A DNA stretch of 64,000 nucleotides from Lentisalinibacter sediminis (GCF_040706615.1 NZ_JAPDRF010000002.1:186001-250000), one strand, 5' to 3'; positions 34,559-43,945 are shown, counted from the stretch's first letter. Program-made: numbers and translations. The notes: generated from the letters alone by a model not told the origin.

Positions 34559-35758
34559 TCATGCCGCCGCGGGCTCCGCGGAGGGACGGCCGTAGCGGGC
34601 ATGGATCTCCTCGCGCCGGTCCGGATCGATATTCACCTTCGAGAGGTCGCCGTCGATGTGGGGCAGTGCGAGCACCCGCTTGTCCATCACCCGGTACCAG
34701 AGCGAAGGGATGTAGGCGATCAGGTACATGCCGAAGTAGCCGTTGGGCAGCTGAGGCAGGTCTTCGAAGTGCCTGAGCGACTGGTAGCGCCGGGTCGGAT
34801 GCGCATGATGGTCCGAGTGGCGTTCGAGGTGGAACAGCAGCAGGTTCGAGTAGACGTGGTTCGAGTTCCATGAGTGATACGGCTGGCAGCGCTCGTAGCG
34901 ACCGTTCTCCTGCTTCTGCCGCAGCAGGCCGTAGTGTTCGATGTAGTTGGCGCTGGTGAGCTGCCACCAGGCGAGCACGTTATGGATGGCGAGGAACGGG
35001 ATCATGATCCAGCCGAAGGCCACGATGAGTCCCACCTGCAGCGCGATGGAGATGAGATAGGACTGCAGGATCTCGTTGTCGAGACTCCACACCGACTTGC
35101 CTTTGCGCTCCAGGCGCACGCGCTCCTCGTGCCAGCCCCGCTTCATCGCGCCCGGGATCTCGCGCAGCGCAAACTTGTAGATACTCTCGCCCATGCGCGC
35201 ACTGGCCGGGTCCTCCGGCGTGGCCACGTCCCGGTGATGGCCCTTGTTGTGCTCGATCCAGAAGTGGCCGTAGAAGGGCACGGCCAGCACGATCTTGGCC
35301 AGCCAGCGTTCGAGCTTCGACTTCTTGTGGCCGAGTTCGTGGCCGGTATTGATGCCGAGGCCGCTGGCCATGCCCGCCGTCATCGCCAGCACCAGGTAGC
35401 CCCACCAGGACAGGTCCTGGGTGCCGGCCCACCAGGCCGCCGCGATCAGCGAGACGAAGTGCATGGGCACCGTCAGGTAGGTGAGGATCCGGTAGTACGG
35501 GTCGTCCTCCAGCTCGCGCACGATACGCTCGGGCGGGTTGCTCTCGTCCTCGCCCATCAGCCAGTCCATGGCGGGCGCCACGACGTAGCTCGTGAACAGC
35601 GGCACCAGCAGCATCGCCTCGACGCCGGTCCAGGCATGCAGCCCGATACCGACCAGCGGGTAAAGCGCCCACAGTACGGACAACGACCACCAGCTGCGCT
35701 TGCGGTCGGTGTAGGCCATGGCCACGCCGTCGGGCGTGCTGTAAGTGAAGGTCTTCAT
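34559..35758 (-). CDS. alkB: Alkane 1-monooxygenase
   Basis: This 399-residue diiron membrane enzyme hydroxylates the terminal methyl of n-alkanes. The histidine boxes of AlkB are all present: HELGH (140-144), EHNKGHH (169-175), the AlkB signature NYIEHYG (271-277) and LERHSDHH (311-318). Six hydrophobic segments lie before and between them. GGGGGAAAA precedes the ATG. The rubredoxin gene follows directly, and a divergent AraC-type regulator with an operator lies upstream. The product alcohol would feed beta-oxidation, for which the acyl-CoA ligase at 7.7-9.3 kb is one candidate enzyme. Confidence 0.96.
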   Translation of the reverse strand: MKTFTYSTPDGVAMAYTDRKRSWWSLSVLWALYPLVGIGLHAWTGVEAMLLVPLFTSYVVAPAMDWLMGEDESNPPERIVRELEDDPYYRILTYLTVPMHFVSLIAAAWWAGTQDLSWWGYLVLAMTAGMASGLGINTGHELGHKKSKLERWLAKIVLAVPFYGHFWIEHNKGHHRDVATPEDPASARMGESIYKFALREIPGAMKRGWHEERVRLERKGKSVWSLDNEILQSYLISIALQVGLIVAFGWIMIPFLAIHNVLAWWQLTSANYIEHYGLLRQKQENGRYERCQPYHSWNSNHVYSNLLLFHLERHSDHHAHPTRRYQSLRHFEDLPQLPNGYFGMYLIAYIPSLWYRVMDKRVLALPHIDGDLSKVNIDPDRREEIHARYGRPSAEPAAA

Positions 35759-35779
35759 ATTTTCCCCCTGTTGCGGAGC

Positions 35780-35794
35780 CGGGAGATACTCCCG
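35780..35794. promoter_or_regulatory. Perfect hairpin in the alkB leader
   Basis: CGGGAG-ATA-CTCCCG forms a perfect 6-bp stem with a 3-base loop 22 bp upstream of the alkB start. It could be a leader hairpin that affects mRNA life or access to the ribosome site, or a second protein-binding dyad. Confidence 0.4.
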
Positions 35795-35835
35795 AATCGA
35801 CCATTCCGCTGGCGCGTTCGCCGCACCCTGTGCCC

Positions 35836-35864
35836 ATTGTGCTTTGACCGGGGCCGGAAAACAG
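35836..35864 (-). promoter_or_regulatory. Candidate alkB promoter
   Basis: On the minus strand CTGTTT (35859-35864) and CACAAT (35836-35841) are separated by exactly 17 bp. The -35 is weak and lies three bases from the proximal AraC half-site, as expected for a promoter that needs an AraC-type activator touching sigma. Confidence 0.4.
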
Positions 35865-35866
35865 TG

Positions 35867-35899
35867 CTAGAAATGCCAGTGACTGGTCTATAAGTGCCA
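35867..35899 (-). promoter_or_regulatory. Direct-repeat operator for the AraC-type regulator
   Basis: Reading on the minus strand, TGGCACTTATAG (35899-35888) and TGGCATTTCTAG (35878-35867) match at 10 of 12 positions and start 21 bp apart, two helical turns. This is the standard layout of AraC/XylS-family half-sites. The array lies 109 bp upstream of alkB and only 4 bp upstream of the regulator start, so it could serve activation of alkB and self-repression at once. Confidence 0.6.
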
Positions 35900-35903
35900 A
35901 AAT

Positions 35904-36923
35904 ATGCACCTTCCCGTCACCTATGTCAGGACCTTCATCGGCGCGCTCGACCTGGACGGGCCCGAGCGCCGGGAGATCCTGAGGGCGGCCCGCATCCGGC
36001 CGCGGGAGCTCGAGGGCACCGATCACTACGTTCCCTTCTCCGCGGTACGACGGTTGCTGCAGGCCATCGACCGGCGCCTCGAGCCGGGCTGGCATCTCGA
36101 GATGGCGGCGCGAATGGACGTGGCCCATCACGGCCCCCTCGGCATCGCGGCGATCACCTCGCCGACGCTGGGTGACGCGCTGGATATCATGACAAAATTC
36201 GGTGAGATACGTGCGCCGTTCGCCTGGGGCGAGATCCGCGAGACGGGTGATACGGTACAGATCCGTTACCACGAGCGCGAAGACCTCGGCACGCTGCGCC
36301 CCATCCTGATGGAGATCATGCAGCTGACGGGGCTGCAGGTAATCGCCCACGTGGTCGGACATGCGGCCGGGCGCAAGGGCCCCGGCCTCGTCTGGCACCT
36401 GCCCGCCGACAGGGCGGCTCTGAGGGCAGGGTTCGAAGCCCGCTTCGAAGGCACCCTGCGTTTCCAGGGAGACCAGTACACGACTACCCTGCCGGCAGCC
36501 TGGCTCGCGGCGCCGTGCCTGCTCTATGACGAGGCTATGCACAAGGTGTCGCTGGCCCGCTGCGAGGAGTTGCTGCAGCAGGTAGCGGAGCGCTCGGCCC
36601 TCGAGGTCGAGGTGCGCCAGTGTCTGCTCATGGCCGGCGGGCGCTCACCGGGCCTCGAGCAAGTGGCGCGGCGGCTGAACGTCTCGCGCCGTACCCTGAT
36701 CCGGCGCCTGAAGCGCGAGGGCACCTCCTACCGGCGCATCCTGGACGAGGTGCACCGCAGCCTCGCCCACGAGTACCTGGTGAGCACGCGCTGGGGTGTG
36801 GCGGAGATCGGCTACCGGCTGGGTTACCAGGACGCCGCGAACTTCGGCCGTGCGTTCAGGCGCTGGTACGGCGTGGCGCCCGGCGAATACCGGCGGCGCA
36901 CGCAGCAGTGGGAGAACCGGTGA
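35904..36923 (+). CDS. AraC-family transcriptional regulator of the alkane operon
   Basis: This 339-residue regulator has an N-terminal sensor domain of the kind found in OruR/ArgR-like AraC proteins (about 1-200) and a C-terminal double HTH (about 235-330) with VARRLNVSRRTLIRRLKREG and WGVAEIGYRLGYQDAANFGRAFRRWYG, a clear AraC signature. Being divergent from alkB, it should activate alkane oxidation in response to an alkane or product. There is no recognisable RBS before ATG 35904; the operator lies right against the start. Its stop overlaps the P-type ATPase start (GTGA). Confidence 0.93.
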   Translation: MHLPVTYVRTFIGALDLDGPERREILRAARIRPRELEGTDHYVPFSAVRRLLQAIDRRLEPGWHLEMAARMDVAHHGPLGIAAITSPTLGDALDIMTKFGEIRAPFAWGEIRETGDTVQIRYHEREDLGTLRPILMEIMQLTGLQVIAHVVGHAAGRKGPGLVWHLPADRAALRAGFEARFEGTLRFQGDQYTTTLPAAWLAAPCLLYDEAMHKVSLARCEELLQQVAERSALEVEVRQCLLMAGGRSPGLEQVARRLNVSRRTLIRRLKREGTSYRRILDEVHRSLAHEYLVSTRWGVAEIGYRLGYQDAANFGRAFRRWYGVAPGEYRRRTQQWENR

Positions 36924-39613
36924 GCGCCGGCGCCGGGACGCGCCGCGACGAAGGCGCACTGAATGCGCCCTGGTCCAGTACGGCAGCGGAGGTCGCCGCC
37001 GCGCTCGATACGGACCCGCGCCGGGGTCTCGGCCACGCGGAGGCCGCCGCCCGCCTGCAGGCCGCCGGGCCGAACCGCATCCGCGAGGGGGAAGGCGTGC
37101 GCTGGTCGCGGATCGTGCTGCGGCAGTTCACCAGCCCGCTGATCCTCATACTCGTGGCGGCGTCCGCCATCTCTGCCGCCATCGGCCACACGGCGGACGC
37201 GGTCACGATCATGGCCATCGTGGTGCTGAACGGCATCCTCGGTTTCGCTCAGGAATGGCGCGCCGAGCGGGCGGTGCGCGCCCTGCGCCGGATGCTCAGC
37301 CCGGAGTGCCGCGTACGCCGGGACGGCGTGCTCGCGACAGTAGCGGCGGAGTCGCTCGTGCCGGGAGATCTGGTCGCCCTGGAATCCGGCGACCGGGTGC
37401 CCGCCGATCTGCGGCTGGTGAGCGCGGCCAACGTCGACGTGGACGAGTCGGCCCTGACCGGCGAGTCGGTGTCGGTGCACAAGGACATCGGCCCGGTCGC
37501 TGCGGACGCGGAGGTGACCGACCGGGCCAGCATGCTGTGGATGGGCACGACCGTCAGCAACGGTCATGCCGAGGCGCTGGTGGTTAACACGGGCATGCGG
37601 ACCGAACTGGGCGGCATCGCACGACTGACGTCCGAGACCGGCGACCTGAAGAGCCCGCTGCAACGCCAGCTTGCGACCCTGGGCCGGCAGCTGGGCATCG
37701 CCTCGCTGCTCGTGGCCGCCGCCGTCGCCGGTGCGGGAGTGCTGCTCGGCCGGGATGCGACCGAGATGTTACTGACCGGCGTCGCGCTGGCCGTGGCGGT
37801 GGTGCCAGAGGGACTGCCGGCGGTAGTCACCGTGACGCTCGCCCTCGGAATCCGGGCGATGGCGCGGGAGAAGGCCCTGCTGAGAAACCTGCAGGCGGCG
37901 GAAACCCTCGGCGCGGCCAGCTTCATCTGCACGGACAAGACCGGCACGCTCACCGAAAACGAGATGACGGCGACCCGGGTCTGGCTGCCGGCCGGCGAGC
38001 TGACGGTCACGGGCGCCGGCTACGAGCCGGAGGGCGGTTTCCTGCTGGAAGGCAGCGCCGTGGACCCGGCGTCCCGGCACGACCTGGGCCTGCTGCTCGA
38101 GTCTTCGCTGCGCTGCACCCATGCCGAACTGACCCGGCAGGACGGGAAATGGCAGCTCGCCGGCGAACCGACCGAAGGCGCGCTGGTCGTGCTCGCACTC
38201 AAGGGCGGGCTCGAACAGCGGCCGCACCCGGAAGGCACGTTGGAGCTCTCGTTCAGCTCCGAGCGGAAACGCATGACGGTCGTCCTGCCGGGCGAGAACG
38301 GCCCGGTGGCTCACATGAAAGGCGCCCCGGACACGCTGCTGCCGCTGTGCGACCGCTGGCAGGTGGGAGCCGAGACCCGCCCCCTCGACGACGACGGCCG
38401 CCGGGAAGTGGCCGAGGCCTACGAAGCGATGGCGGCCGCCGGCCTGCGGGTACTGGCGGTCGCGCGCCGGCGGATCGAGGACGAGACGGGCGAGGTCGTC
38501 GAACGCGACATGATCTTCCTCGGCCTCGTCGGCATGGTGGACCCGCCGCGGCCCGAGGTGCGCGAGGCGCTGGAGGGCTGCCGCAGCGCCGGCATCGGCG
38601 TCGTGGTCATCACCGGCGACGCGGGCCCCACCGCGCTGGCCGTCTGCCGCCGGCTCGGCATGCAGCCACCCGGTACCGTGGACGGCCGCGAGCTGGCAGG
38701 CCTCGACGACGCCGCGCTGGCGCACCGGCTGCGGGAGGGCTGGGTCTTCGCCCGCACTTCGCCGGAACACAAGTCGCGCATCGTCGGGTTGCTGCAGTCC
38801 GAGGGCCACGTGGTCGCGATGACCGGCGACGGCGTGAACGACGCGCCCGCGCTGCAGAAGGCGGACATCGGCGTCGCCATGGGGATACGGGGCACCGACG
38901 TGGCCCGGGGCGCTGCCGAGATGGTGCTCGCGGATGACAACTTCGCCAGCATCGTGGCCGCTGTGCGCGAAGGGCGGCGCCAGTTCGACAACATCTGCAA
39001 GTTCGTGCGCTACCTGCTGTCGTCGAACTCGGGCGAGGTGGTCGCGATCCTCGGCAATATCCTGCTGGGCGGGCCGCTGATCCTGCTGCCCGTCCAGATC
39101 CTGTGGATGAACCTGGTTACCGACGGGATGGTGGCGGTCGCCCTCGGGGAGGAATCGGCGGAGGGCGACGTCATGCGCCGACCGCCACGGGCGAGCGGCC
39201 ACCGCATCATGGACAAGGGCAGCACGCTGCTGGTCGTGCTGCTGGGCGGCTACATCGGCGCGGCGACACTGTGGCTGTTCCACCATTACCTGACGCACCA
39301 TCCCCAGGGTCTGGCCTACGCGCAGACGGTGGCGTTCACCGGCATCATCGTGTTCGAGAAGATCAACGTGCTGAATTTCCGCTCGCTGCGAGAGCCGCTT
39401 TCGCGCAAGCGGTTCTTCAGCAATCCCTGGATCCTGCTGGCGCTGGGACTCGCGATCGGACTCCAGGCCGCTGCGGTCTACTGGCCGCCGTTGCAGGAGA
39501 TGCTGCACACGGTTGCCATCGGCTGGCGCGACTGGCTGCTGATACTGGCGCTGGGCGCGCCGCTGTTCCTCATGGTGGAGGCGGCGAAACGACTGCGCGC
39601 CCGGCAGGGGTGA
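36920..39613 (+). CDS. P-type cation ATPase, Ca2+ type (P2A-like)
   Basis: This 897-residue pump starts at GTG 36920 inside the AraC stop. Phosphorylation occurs at D339 in CTDKTGTLTE; TGES lies at 180-183, the hinge TGDGVNDAP near 635, and helix M4 has VAVVPEGLPA (PEGLP 296-300). Helix M6 has WMNLVTDGMVAVALG, matching the N/D ligand pair of SERCA/PMR1 pumps. No N-terminal HMA domain or CPC motif is present, which excludes the heavy-metal class. It should export Ca2+ (or Mn2+) from the cytoplasm. Coupling to an alkane regulator is unusual. Confidence 0.9.
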   Translation: MSAGAGTRRDEGALNAPWSSTAAEVAAALDTDPRRGLGHAEAAARLQAAGPNRIREGEGVRWSRIVLRQFTSPLILILVAASAISAAIGHTADAVTIMAIVVLNGILGFAQEWRAERAVRALRRMLSPECRVRRDGVLATVAAESLVPGDLVALESGDRVPADLRLVSAANVDVDESALTGESVSVHKDIGPVAADAEVTDRASMLWMGTTVSNGHAEALVVNTGMRTELGGIARLTSETGDLKSPLQRQLATLGRQLGIASLLVAAAVAGAGVLLGRDATEMLLTGVALAVAVVPEGLPAVVTVTLALGIRAMAREKALLRNLQAAETLGAASFICTDKTGTLTENEMTATRVWLPAGELTVTGAGYEPEGGFLLEGSAVDPASRHDLGLLLESSLRCTHAELTRQDGKWQLAGEPTEGALVVLALKGGLEQRPHPEGTLELSFSSERKRMTVVLPGENGPVAHMKGAPDTLLPLCDRWQVGAETRPLDDDGRREVAEAYEAMAAAGLRVLAVARRRIEDETGEVVERDMIFLGLVGMVDPPRPEVREALEGCRSAGIGVVVITGDAGPTALAVCRRLGMQPPGTVDGRELAGLDDAALAHRLREGWVFARTSPEHKSRIVGLLQSEGHVVAMTGDGVNDAPALQKADIGVAMGIRGTDVARGAAEMVLADDNFASIVAAVREGRRQFDNICKFVRYLLSSNSGEVVAILGNILLGGPLILLPVQILWMNLVTDGMVAVALGEESAEGDVMRRPPRASGHRIMDKGSTLLVVLLGGYIGAATLWLFHHYLTHHPQGLAYAQTVAFTGIIVFEKINVLNFRSLREPLSRKRFFSNPWILLALGLAIGLQAAAVYWPPLQEMLHTVAIGWRDWLLILALGAPLFLMVEAAKRLRARQG

Positions 39614-39624
39614 CGCGGCCGGCG

Positions 39625-40818
39625 CTAGCGGACATCCAGGCTGCGCCCGTCCTCCACCTCGTCATCCGGGTACAGCACGATGGTCTCGCCCTCGGCGAGT
39701 CCGTCGAGCACCTGCAGGCGGAACTCGCCTCTGCGTCCGACGCTGATCGGCCGGAAGACGGCGCGCTCGTCCTCCACCACGAATACCGCCCACTGCTCGC
39801 CGCGCCGAAACGCCGCGCTGGAGGGCACCTGCAGCACGTCCTCGGCGGACCAGAGGATGAACTCCGCCTCCACCCGGTAGCCGTCGCCCAGCCGCGCCCA
39901 CCGCCCGGGCGGCGACAGGATATCCACCAGCACGATCACGCGCTGCTCTTCCACGCCCAGGGCGGAGATCTTCGTGAAGCCGGACGGCTCGACCACCCGC
40001 ACCTCTCCCTCGAGCGCGCCGTCGCCGCCCCAGCGCAGAAACCGCACGGGCATTCCCGGCGCAAGCCGGACGGCGTCCGCGGACAGCAGCTCCACCTCGA
40101 CTTCCAGGTTGGACGGATCACCCAGCGTCAGCAACGGCTCGCCGGGGCCCACCACCCCCTCGCTCTCGTGGATGACGTCCAGCACGCTGCCGTCGACGGG
40201 CGAGCGCACCACCACCTCTTCCGGCGGTTCGCCGTCCGGCTCCGCCGCCGTATAGCGCAGCACGTCCCGGGCCGCCTGCAGCTCGTAGCGAGCCACCTCT
40301 GCCTCCGCCGCCGCCGCCCTCAGGCCGGCGGCGGCGCGCCGGGCCGTGGAGATCACGCGGTCGTATTCCGCACGCGACACGGCATTGGTCTCGTACAGCC
40401 GCTCGATGCGCTCGCGCTCCGCCTCGGCGAGCTCCGCTTCTGCCTCGGCCGCGCGTACCCGGGTCTCCGCCGCCTCCAGTGCGGCTTCCGCCGCCGAGAC
40501 GCCGGCGCGCGCCTCCGCCCGGCTGCGCCGGTCCAGCACCGTGGGGGCCACCGGCTCGATGGCCACCAGGGGCGCATCCGCCGACACCGTATCCCCCTCC
40601 TCCAGCTCGATGCGGGCGGCGAAACCGGCCACCGGGGAGGTGATGACGTAGCGCTCCCTGATCCGGGTCTTGCCCTCCTCGGTGACGGTGACGCTGAGCG
40701 GGCCCCGGTTCACCGTGCCGGTCTCCGCGGGCAGGGGCTGCGGGCGGAAGCCCAGGTACAGGAGTACCGCCGCGACAGCCGCCACGATGCCGATGATGAT
40801 GTTCCTGCGACTCGCCAC
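39625..40818 (-). CDS. Periplasmic adaptor (HlyD/MacA-like) of an ABC efflux system
   Basis: This 397-residue membrane-fusion protein has an N-terminal anchor (IIIGIVAAVAAVLLYLGF), a lipoyl half-motif (SPVAGFAARIELEEGDTVSADAPL, split near residue 58), a long Ala/Glu-rich coiled-coil hairpin (about 85-175), the second lipoyl half (VRSPVDGSVLDVIHESEGVV in part) and beta-barrel domains with GDGYRVEAEFILW. It links the inner-membrane transporter to an outer-membrane channel. It follows the permease gene by 3 bp. No outer-membrane TolC gene is nearby. It is convergent with the P-type ATPase gene. Confidence 0.92.
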   Translation of the reverse strand: MASRRNIIIGIVAAVAAVLLYLGFRPQPLPAETGTVNRGPLSVTVTEEGKTRIRERYVITSPVAGFAARIELEEGDTVSADAPLVAIEPVAPTVLDRRSRAEARAGVSAAEAALEAAETRVRAAEAEAELAEAERERIERLYETNAVSRAEYDRVISTARRAAAGLRAAAAEAEVARYELQAARDVLRYTAAEPDGEPPEEVVVRSPVDGSVLDVIHESEGVVGPGEPLLTLGDPSNLEVEVELLSADAVRLAPGMPVRFLRWGGDGALEGEVRVVEPSGFTKISALGVEEQRVIVLVDILSPPGRWARLGDGYRVEAEFILWSAEDVLQVPSSAAFRRGEQWAVFVVEDERAVFRPISVGRRGEFRLQVLDGLAEGETIVLYPDDEVEDGRSLDVR

Positions 40819-40821
40819 GGG

Positions 40822-43188
40822 CTACTCCGTCGTCTTCAATACTGCCACCAGATCCAGATTGTCCAGCCGACGCTTGATGACGGCCGAGGAGATCAGTCCC
40901 GAGCCGAGCACGACGGCGGCGCCGAACGCATACGTGCTCGGCTCGAGCACCAGCGGCACCCGGTAGATGTCCGAGGAGATGGCCTCCGCGAACAGCGCGC
41001 AGATGCCGCGTCCCACCAGGAAACCGAAACCGACACCGACGATGACGAGCAGCATCAGCTCGCCGATCAGGATATAGGCAATCTCGGCCCGGGTGAATCC
41101 GAGCACGCGCAGACTCGCGAGCTCGCGGCTGCGCTCGGCGAGCGCGATGCGCGCGCTGTTGTAGACCGCCCCGAAGGCGATGCTCGCCGCCAGCAGCGTA
41201 TTGACGAAGGTGAACACGAGGATGGTCTCCGCGAAGGACTCGTAGAAGCTGGCGATGGACTGGCTGCGCTGGGCGATGGCGCCGACGCCGGGACGGCGCA
41301 TCAGCTCGTCGAATACCCGCGCCTGATCGGCCGGGTCGATGGCGAGGAAGCTGCCGGTCAGCACGTGGCCGTCACGCATCAGCCGGTTCAGCGCTGCGAG
41401 CTCCATGTAGCCGGAGATGCCGATGTACTCCTCCACGAAACCGGCCACGGGCAGGTCGATGATGGGCCGCCGGCCGGTGAGCACCTCCACGGTGACCGTG
41501 TCGCCGGGACGCACTCCCAGAATCTCCTCGCCCAGGTAGCTGGTGAGCAGCAGGCCCTCCGGCGGCGGCGGCACCGGCGCGAGCGACGTATCCACGAGGC
41601 GGTGGAGTTCCGCGTCGGGCCGGAACCCCTGTATGGCCGAGCGGTAGGAACGGTTGCCGTAGCGGAAGCGCACCGGCACCGCGCGCATCCCCTCCGCCTG
41701 CAGCACGCCGGGCAGCGCGGCCAGCTCGTACTCCGCCTCGTTGCCGGCGAGCTCGTTGAAGGTGACCGTGACGTCTTCCCTGGCCGCCAGATTGAAGTGG
41801 CTCCACATCATATAGTCGACGGCGTCCTCCTGGAAATTGCCGGACATCACGAGCCCGGTGGACAGGGCCACTCCCAACACCGTCAGTGCGCTCTTCAGGG
41901 GCGCGCGGCCGATGTGGCGCAGGATCATGCGACTGGGCTGATCCAGGAAACCATGACCGAACAGCCGCTCCACGAGGCTCTGCCGATAGACCGGCGGCGT
42001 GTCGGGGCGCATCGCCTCCGCCGGCGACAGGCGCACCGCCGAGTGGAACGCATGCAGGGTGCCGACGAGTCCGGCGCCCAGGGTGACGAGCACGCCCGTG
42101 AGGAGCACGTCGGGCCTCAGCGCATAGTCCAGCCGCGGGAAACGGAAGAACTCAATGTAGATGCCCGTGAGGCCGCGCGCCGCCCATGCCCCGAAGCCGA
42201 TGCCCACGGCCGCGCCGGCGAGCACGATGATGAGGATGACGCTGACGTAGTGCCAGCCGACGGTGAGGTTGTCGTAACCGAACGCCTTCAGCACGCCGAT
42301 CTGGTCCCGCTCCGCCCGTATCAGCCGATTTGTGACGAAGTTGATCAGGAAGGCGGCGAAGGCGAGGAAGATCACCGGGAAGATCCTCGCCATGGCCTCC
42401 AGGCTGACGATCTCCTGAGTGATATAGCGGTGCGAGAGCTGGTCTTCCCGGGTGTAGGCCCCCTGGCCTCCGTAGGGCTCGAGCAGCGCGTCGAGACGTT
42501 CGATCACCGCCTCGGCCCGGGCCCCCGGTTCCAGCGTCACGACCAGGTCGTTGAACGCGCCGTCCATGTCGTAGGCGACGCTGAGCCCCCGGTAGCCCAT
42601 CCACATGATCGCGTAGCGCTCGTAGTCCGGGAAAATGTCGCCGGGACGGATCTGGTAGATGAACTCCGGCGAGAGCGCGACCCCGACGATGGCGAGATCC
42701 TCGCGCCGGCCGTTGATGATGCCGATGATCGTGTCGCCCGGCGCGAGATTCTGGGCGTCGGCGAATGCCTCGTTGATGACTACCTCCCAGGGCCGGTCCG
42801 AGGCCGGCGTGCGTCCCCGGACCTGGTGCAGCTGGTTCAGCAGCGGCGCCCGGTCGTCCGGCAGCGAGACCAGCAGGCCGGTCACCGGATCCTCGAAACC
42901 CGGCACCTCCACGTTGATCTGTGCCTTGACCCGCGCCTCGGCCTCGCGCACGCCCTCGATGTCGCGCACCCGCTCCACCAGTGAGCGCGGCGCGCGCTTC
43001 AGCGAGGCGAACACCTCCGCGAAACGGTAGGCCTGGTAGTAGTTGTTCTGGGTGAGCGTCAGCGAATCGAGAGTGCTGAGCGAGATGATGTAGGTGGCCA
43101 CGCCGCTCGCGATGATCATGGCGATGGCTGCGGCCTGGCTGCGCATCTGCCAGAGCTCCCGCCAGCGCTTGCGGTCGAGCGCGCGCAT
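40822..43188 (-). CDS. ABC transporter permease with two FtsX domains
   Basis: This 788-residue permease has one N-terminal helix, a large periplasmic domain, three helices near 268-380, a second N-terminal helix near 425, another periplasmic domain and three final helices. Each triple carries an FtsX pattern (RAERDQIGVLKAFGYDNLTV; AERSRELASLRVLGFTRAEI). This double layout resembles LolC/E-like or DevC-like mechanotransmission permeases, which pull substrates from the outer leaflet instead of making a channel. It lies between its ATPase (4 bp) and adaptor (3 bp) genes. Confidence 0.92.
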   Translation of the reverse strand: MRALDRKRWRELWQMRSQAAAIAMIIASGVATYIISLSTLDSLTLTQNNYYQAYRFAEVFASLKRAPRSLVERVRDIEGVREAEARVKAQINVEVPGFEDPVTGLLVSLPDDRAPLLNQLHQVRGRTPASDRPWEVVINEAFADAQNLAPGDTIIGIINGRREDLAIVGVALSPEFIYQIRPGDIFPDYERYAIMWMGYRGLSVAYDMDGAFNDLVVTLEPGARAEAVIERLDALLEPYGGQGAYTREDQLSHRYITQEIVSLEAMARIFPVIFLAFAAFLINFVTNRLIRAERDQIGVLKAFGYDNLTVGWHYVSVILIIVLAGAAVGIGFGAWAARGLTGIYIEFFRFPRLDYALRPDVLLTGVLVTLGAGLVGTLHAFHSAVRLSPAEAMRPDTPPVYRQSLVERLFGHGFLDQPSRMILRHIGRAPLKSALTVLGVALSTGLVMSGNFQEDAVDYMMWSHFNLAAREDVTVTFNELAGNEAEYELAALPGVLQAEGMRAVPVRFRYGNRSYRSAIQGFRPDAELHRLVDTSLAPVPPPPEGLLLTSYLGEEILGVRPGDTVTVEVLTGRRPIIDLPVAGFVEEYIGISGYMELAALNRLMRDGHVLTGSFLAIDPADQARVFDELMRRPGVGAIAQRSQSIASFYESFAETILVFTFVNTLLAASIAFGAVYNSARIALAERSRELASLRVLGFTRAEIAYILIGELMLLVIVGVGFGFLVGRGICALFAEAISSDIYRVPLVLEPSTYAFGAAVVLGSGLISSAVIKRRLDNLDLVAVLKTTE

Positions 43189-43192
43189 CAGC

Positions 43193-43945
43193 CTACCAGC
43201 TGATCTCCGAAGGTGGCTTGCGGGTCTCGTTGCGCCGCTCGCCGGAGATCAGCCCGTCGCTCATGAACAGCACCCGGTCGGCCATGTCGGCGATGCTGGC
43301 GTTGTGCGTTATCACCGCCGTGGCCGTGCCGTACTCCTCGTTCACCCGCGCCAGCGCCTCGAGCACGTGCACGCCCGTCTTCGAATCGAGTGCACCGGTA
43401 GGCTCGTCGCAGAGCAGCACTTCGGGGCGCTTGGCAATGGCGCGGGCGATGGCCACCCGCTGCTGTTCGCCACCGGACAGCTGGGCCGGGAAGTGGTCCA
43501 TCCGCGGCCCCAGGTTCACCATCTCCAGCGCCTCCTCGGGTGTCATCGGGTTGCGGGCGATCTCCGTAACGATGGAGACGTTCTCCCGTGCGGTAAGACT
43601 CGGGATCAGGTTGTAGAACTGGAAGACGAAACCGACTGCATGGCGGCGGTATTCGGTGAGTTCGGATTCGCTCGCGCCGGTAAGGTCGATGTCGTCGAAA
43701 CGCACCGTACCGTCGGTGGGCGTATCCAGGCCGCCGAGGATATTCAGGAGGGTCGACTTGCCGCTGCCCGAAGCCCCGAGCAGCACCATGAACTCGCCGG
43801 TATAGAGTTCCACGTCCACGCCGCGCAGGGCATGGACCTCGACTTCCCCGACCCGGTAGACCTTGGTCAGTCCGCGGGCGACGAAGATGGCCCGGCTGCG
43901 GTCGTCCTTGTCGTTATGACTACCGTCCCCGTGCTGGGTGCTCAT
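43193..43945 (-). CDS. ABC transporter ATPase (MacB/LolD-like)
   Basis: This 250-residue ATPase has Walker A GASGSGKST, Q-loop VFQFYNLIPSLTARENV, signature LSGGEQQRVAIARA, Walker B VLLCDEPTGALD and H-loop VITHNASIADMADR. The Q-loop text and the order are those of the MacB/LolD/DevA group. ATG 43945 is preferred (GGGAG upstream); an in-frame ATG 11 codons earlier is less likely. It is the first gene of a three-gene MacAB-like exporter and lies 63 bp behind the receiver-only protein. Confidence 0.93.
   Translation of the reverse strand: MSTQHGDGSHNDKDDRSRAIFVARGLTKVYRVGEVEVHALRGVDVELYTGEFMVLLGASGSGKSTLLNILGGLDTPTDGTVRFDDIDLTGASESELTEYRRHAVGFVFQFYNLIPSLTARENVSIVTEIARNPMTPEEALEMVNLGPRMDHFPAQLSGGEQQRVAIARAIAKRPEVLLCDEPTGALDSKTGVHVLEALARVNEEYGTATAVITHNASIADMADRVLFMSDGLISGERRNETRKPPSEISW

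Noticed and set aside
39103..42984. Very long plus-strand open frame (about 1290 codons)
   Set aside because: It is antisense to the well-supported adaptor and permease genes, its translation is Arg/His/Gly-rich low-complexity text without motifs, and long antisense frames are expected in high-GC DNA.
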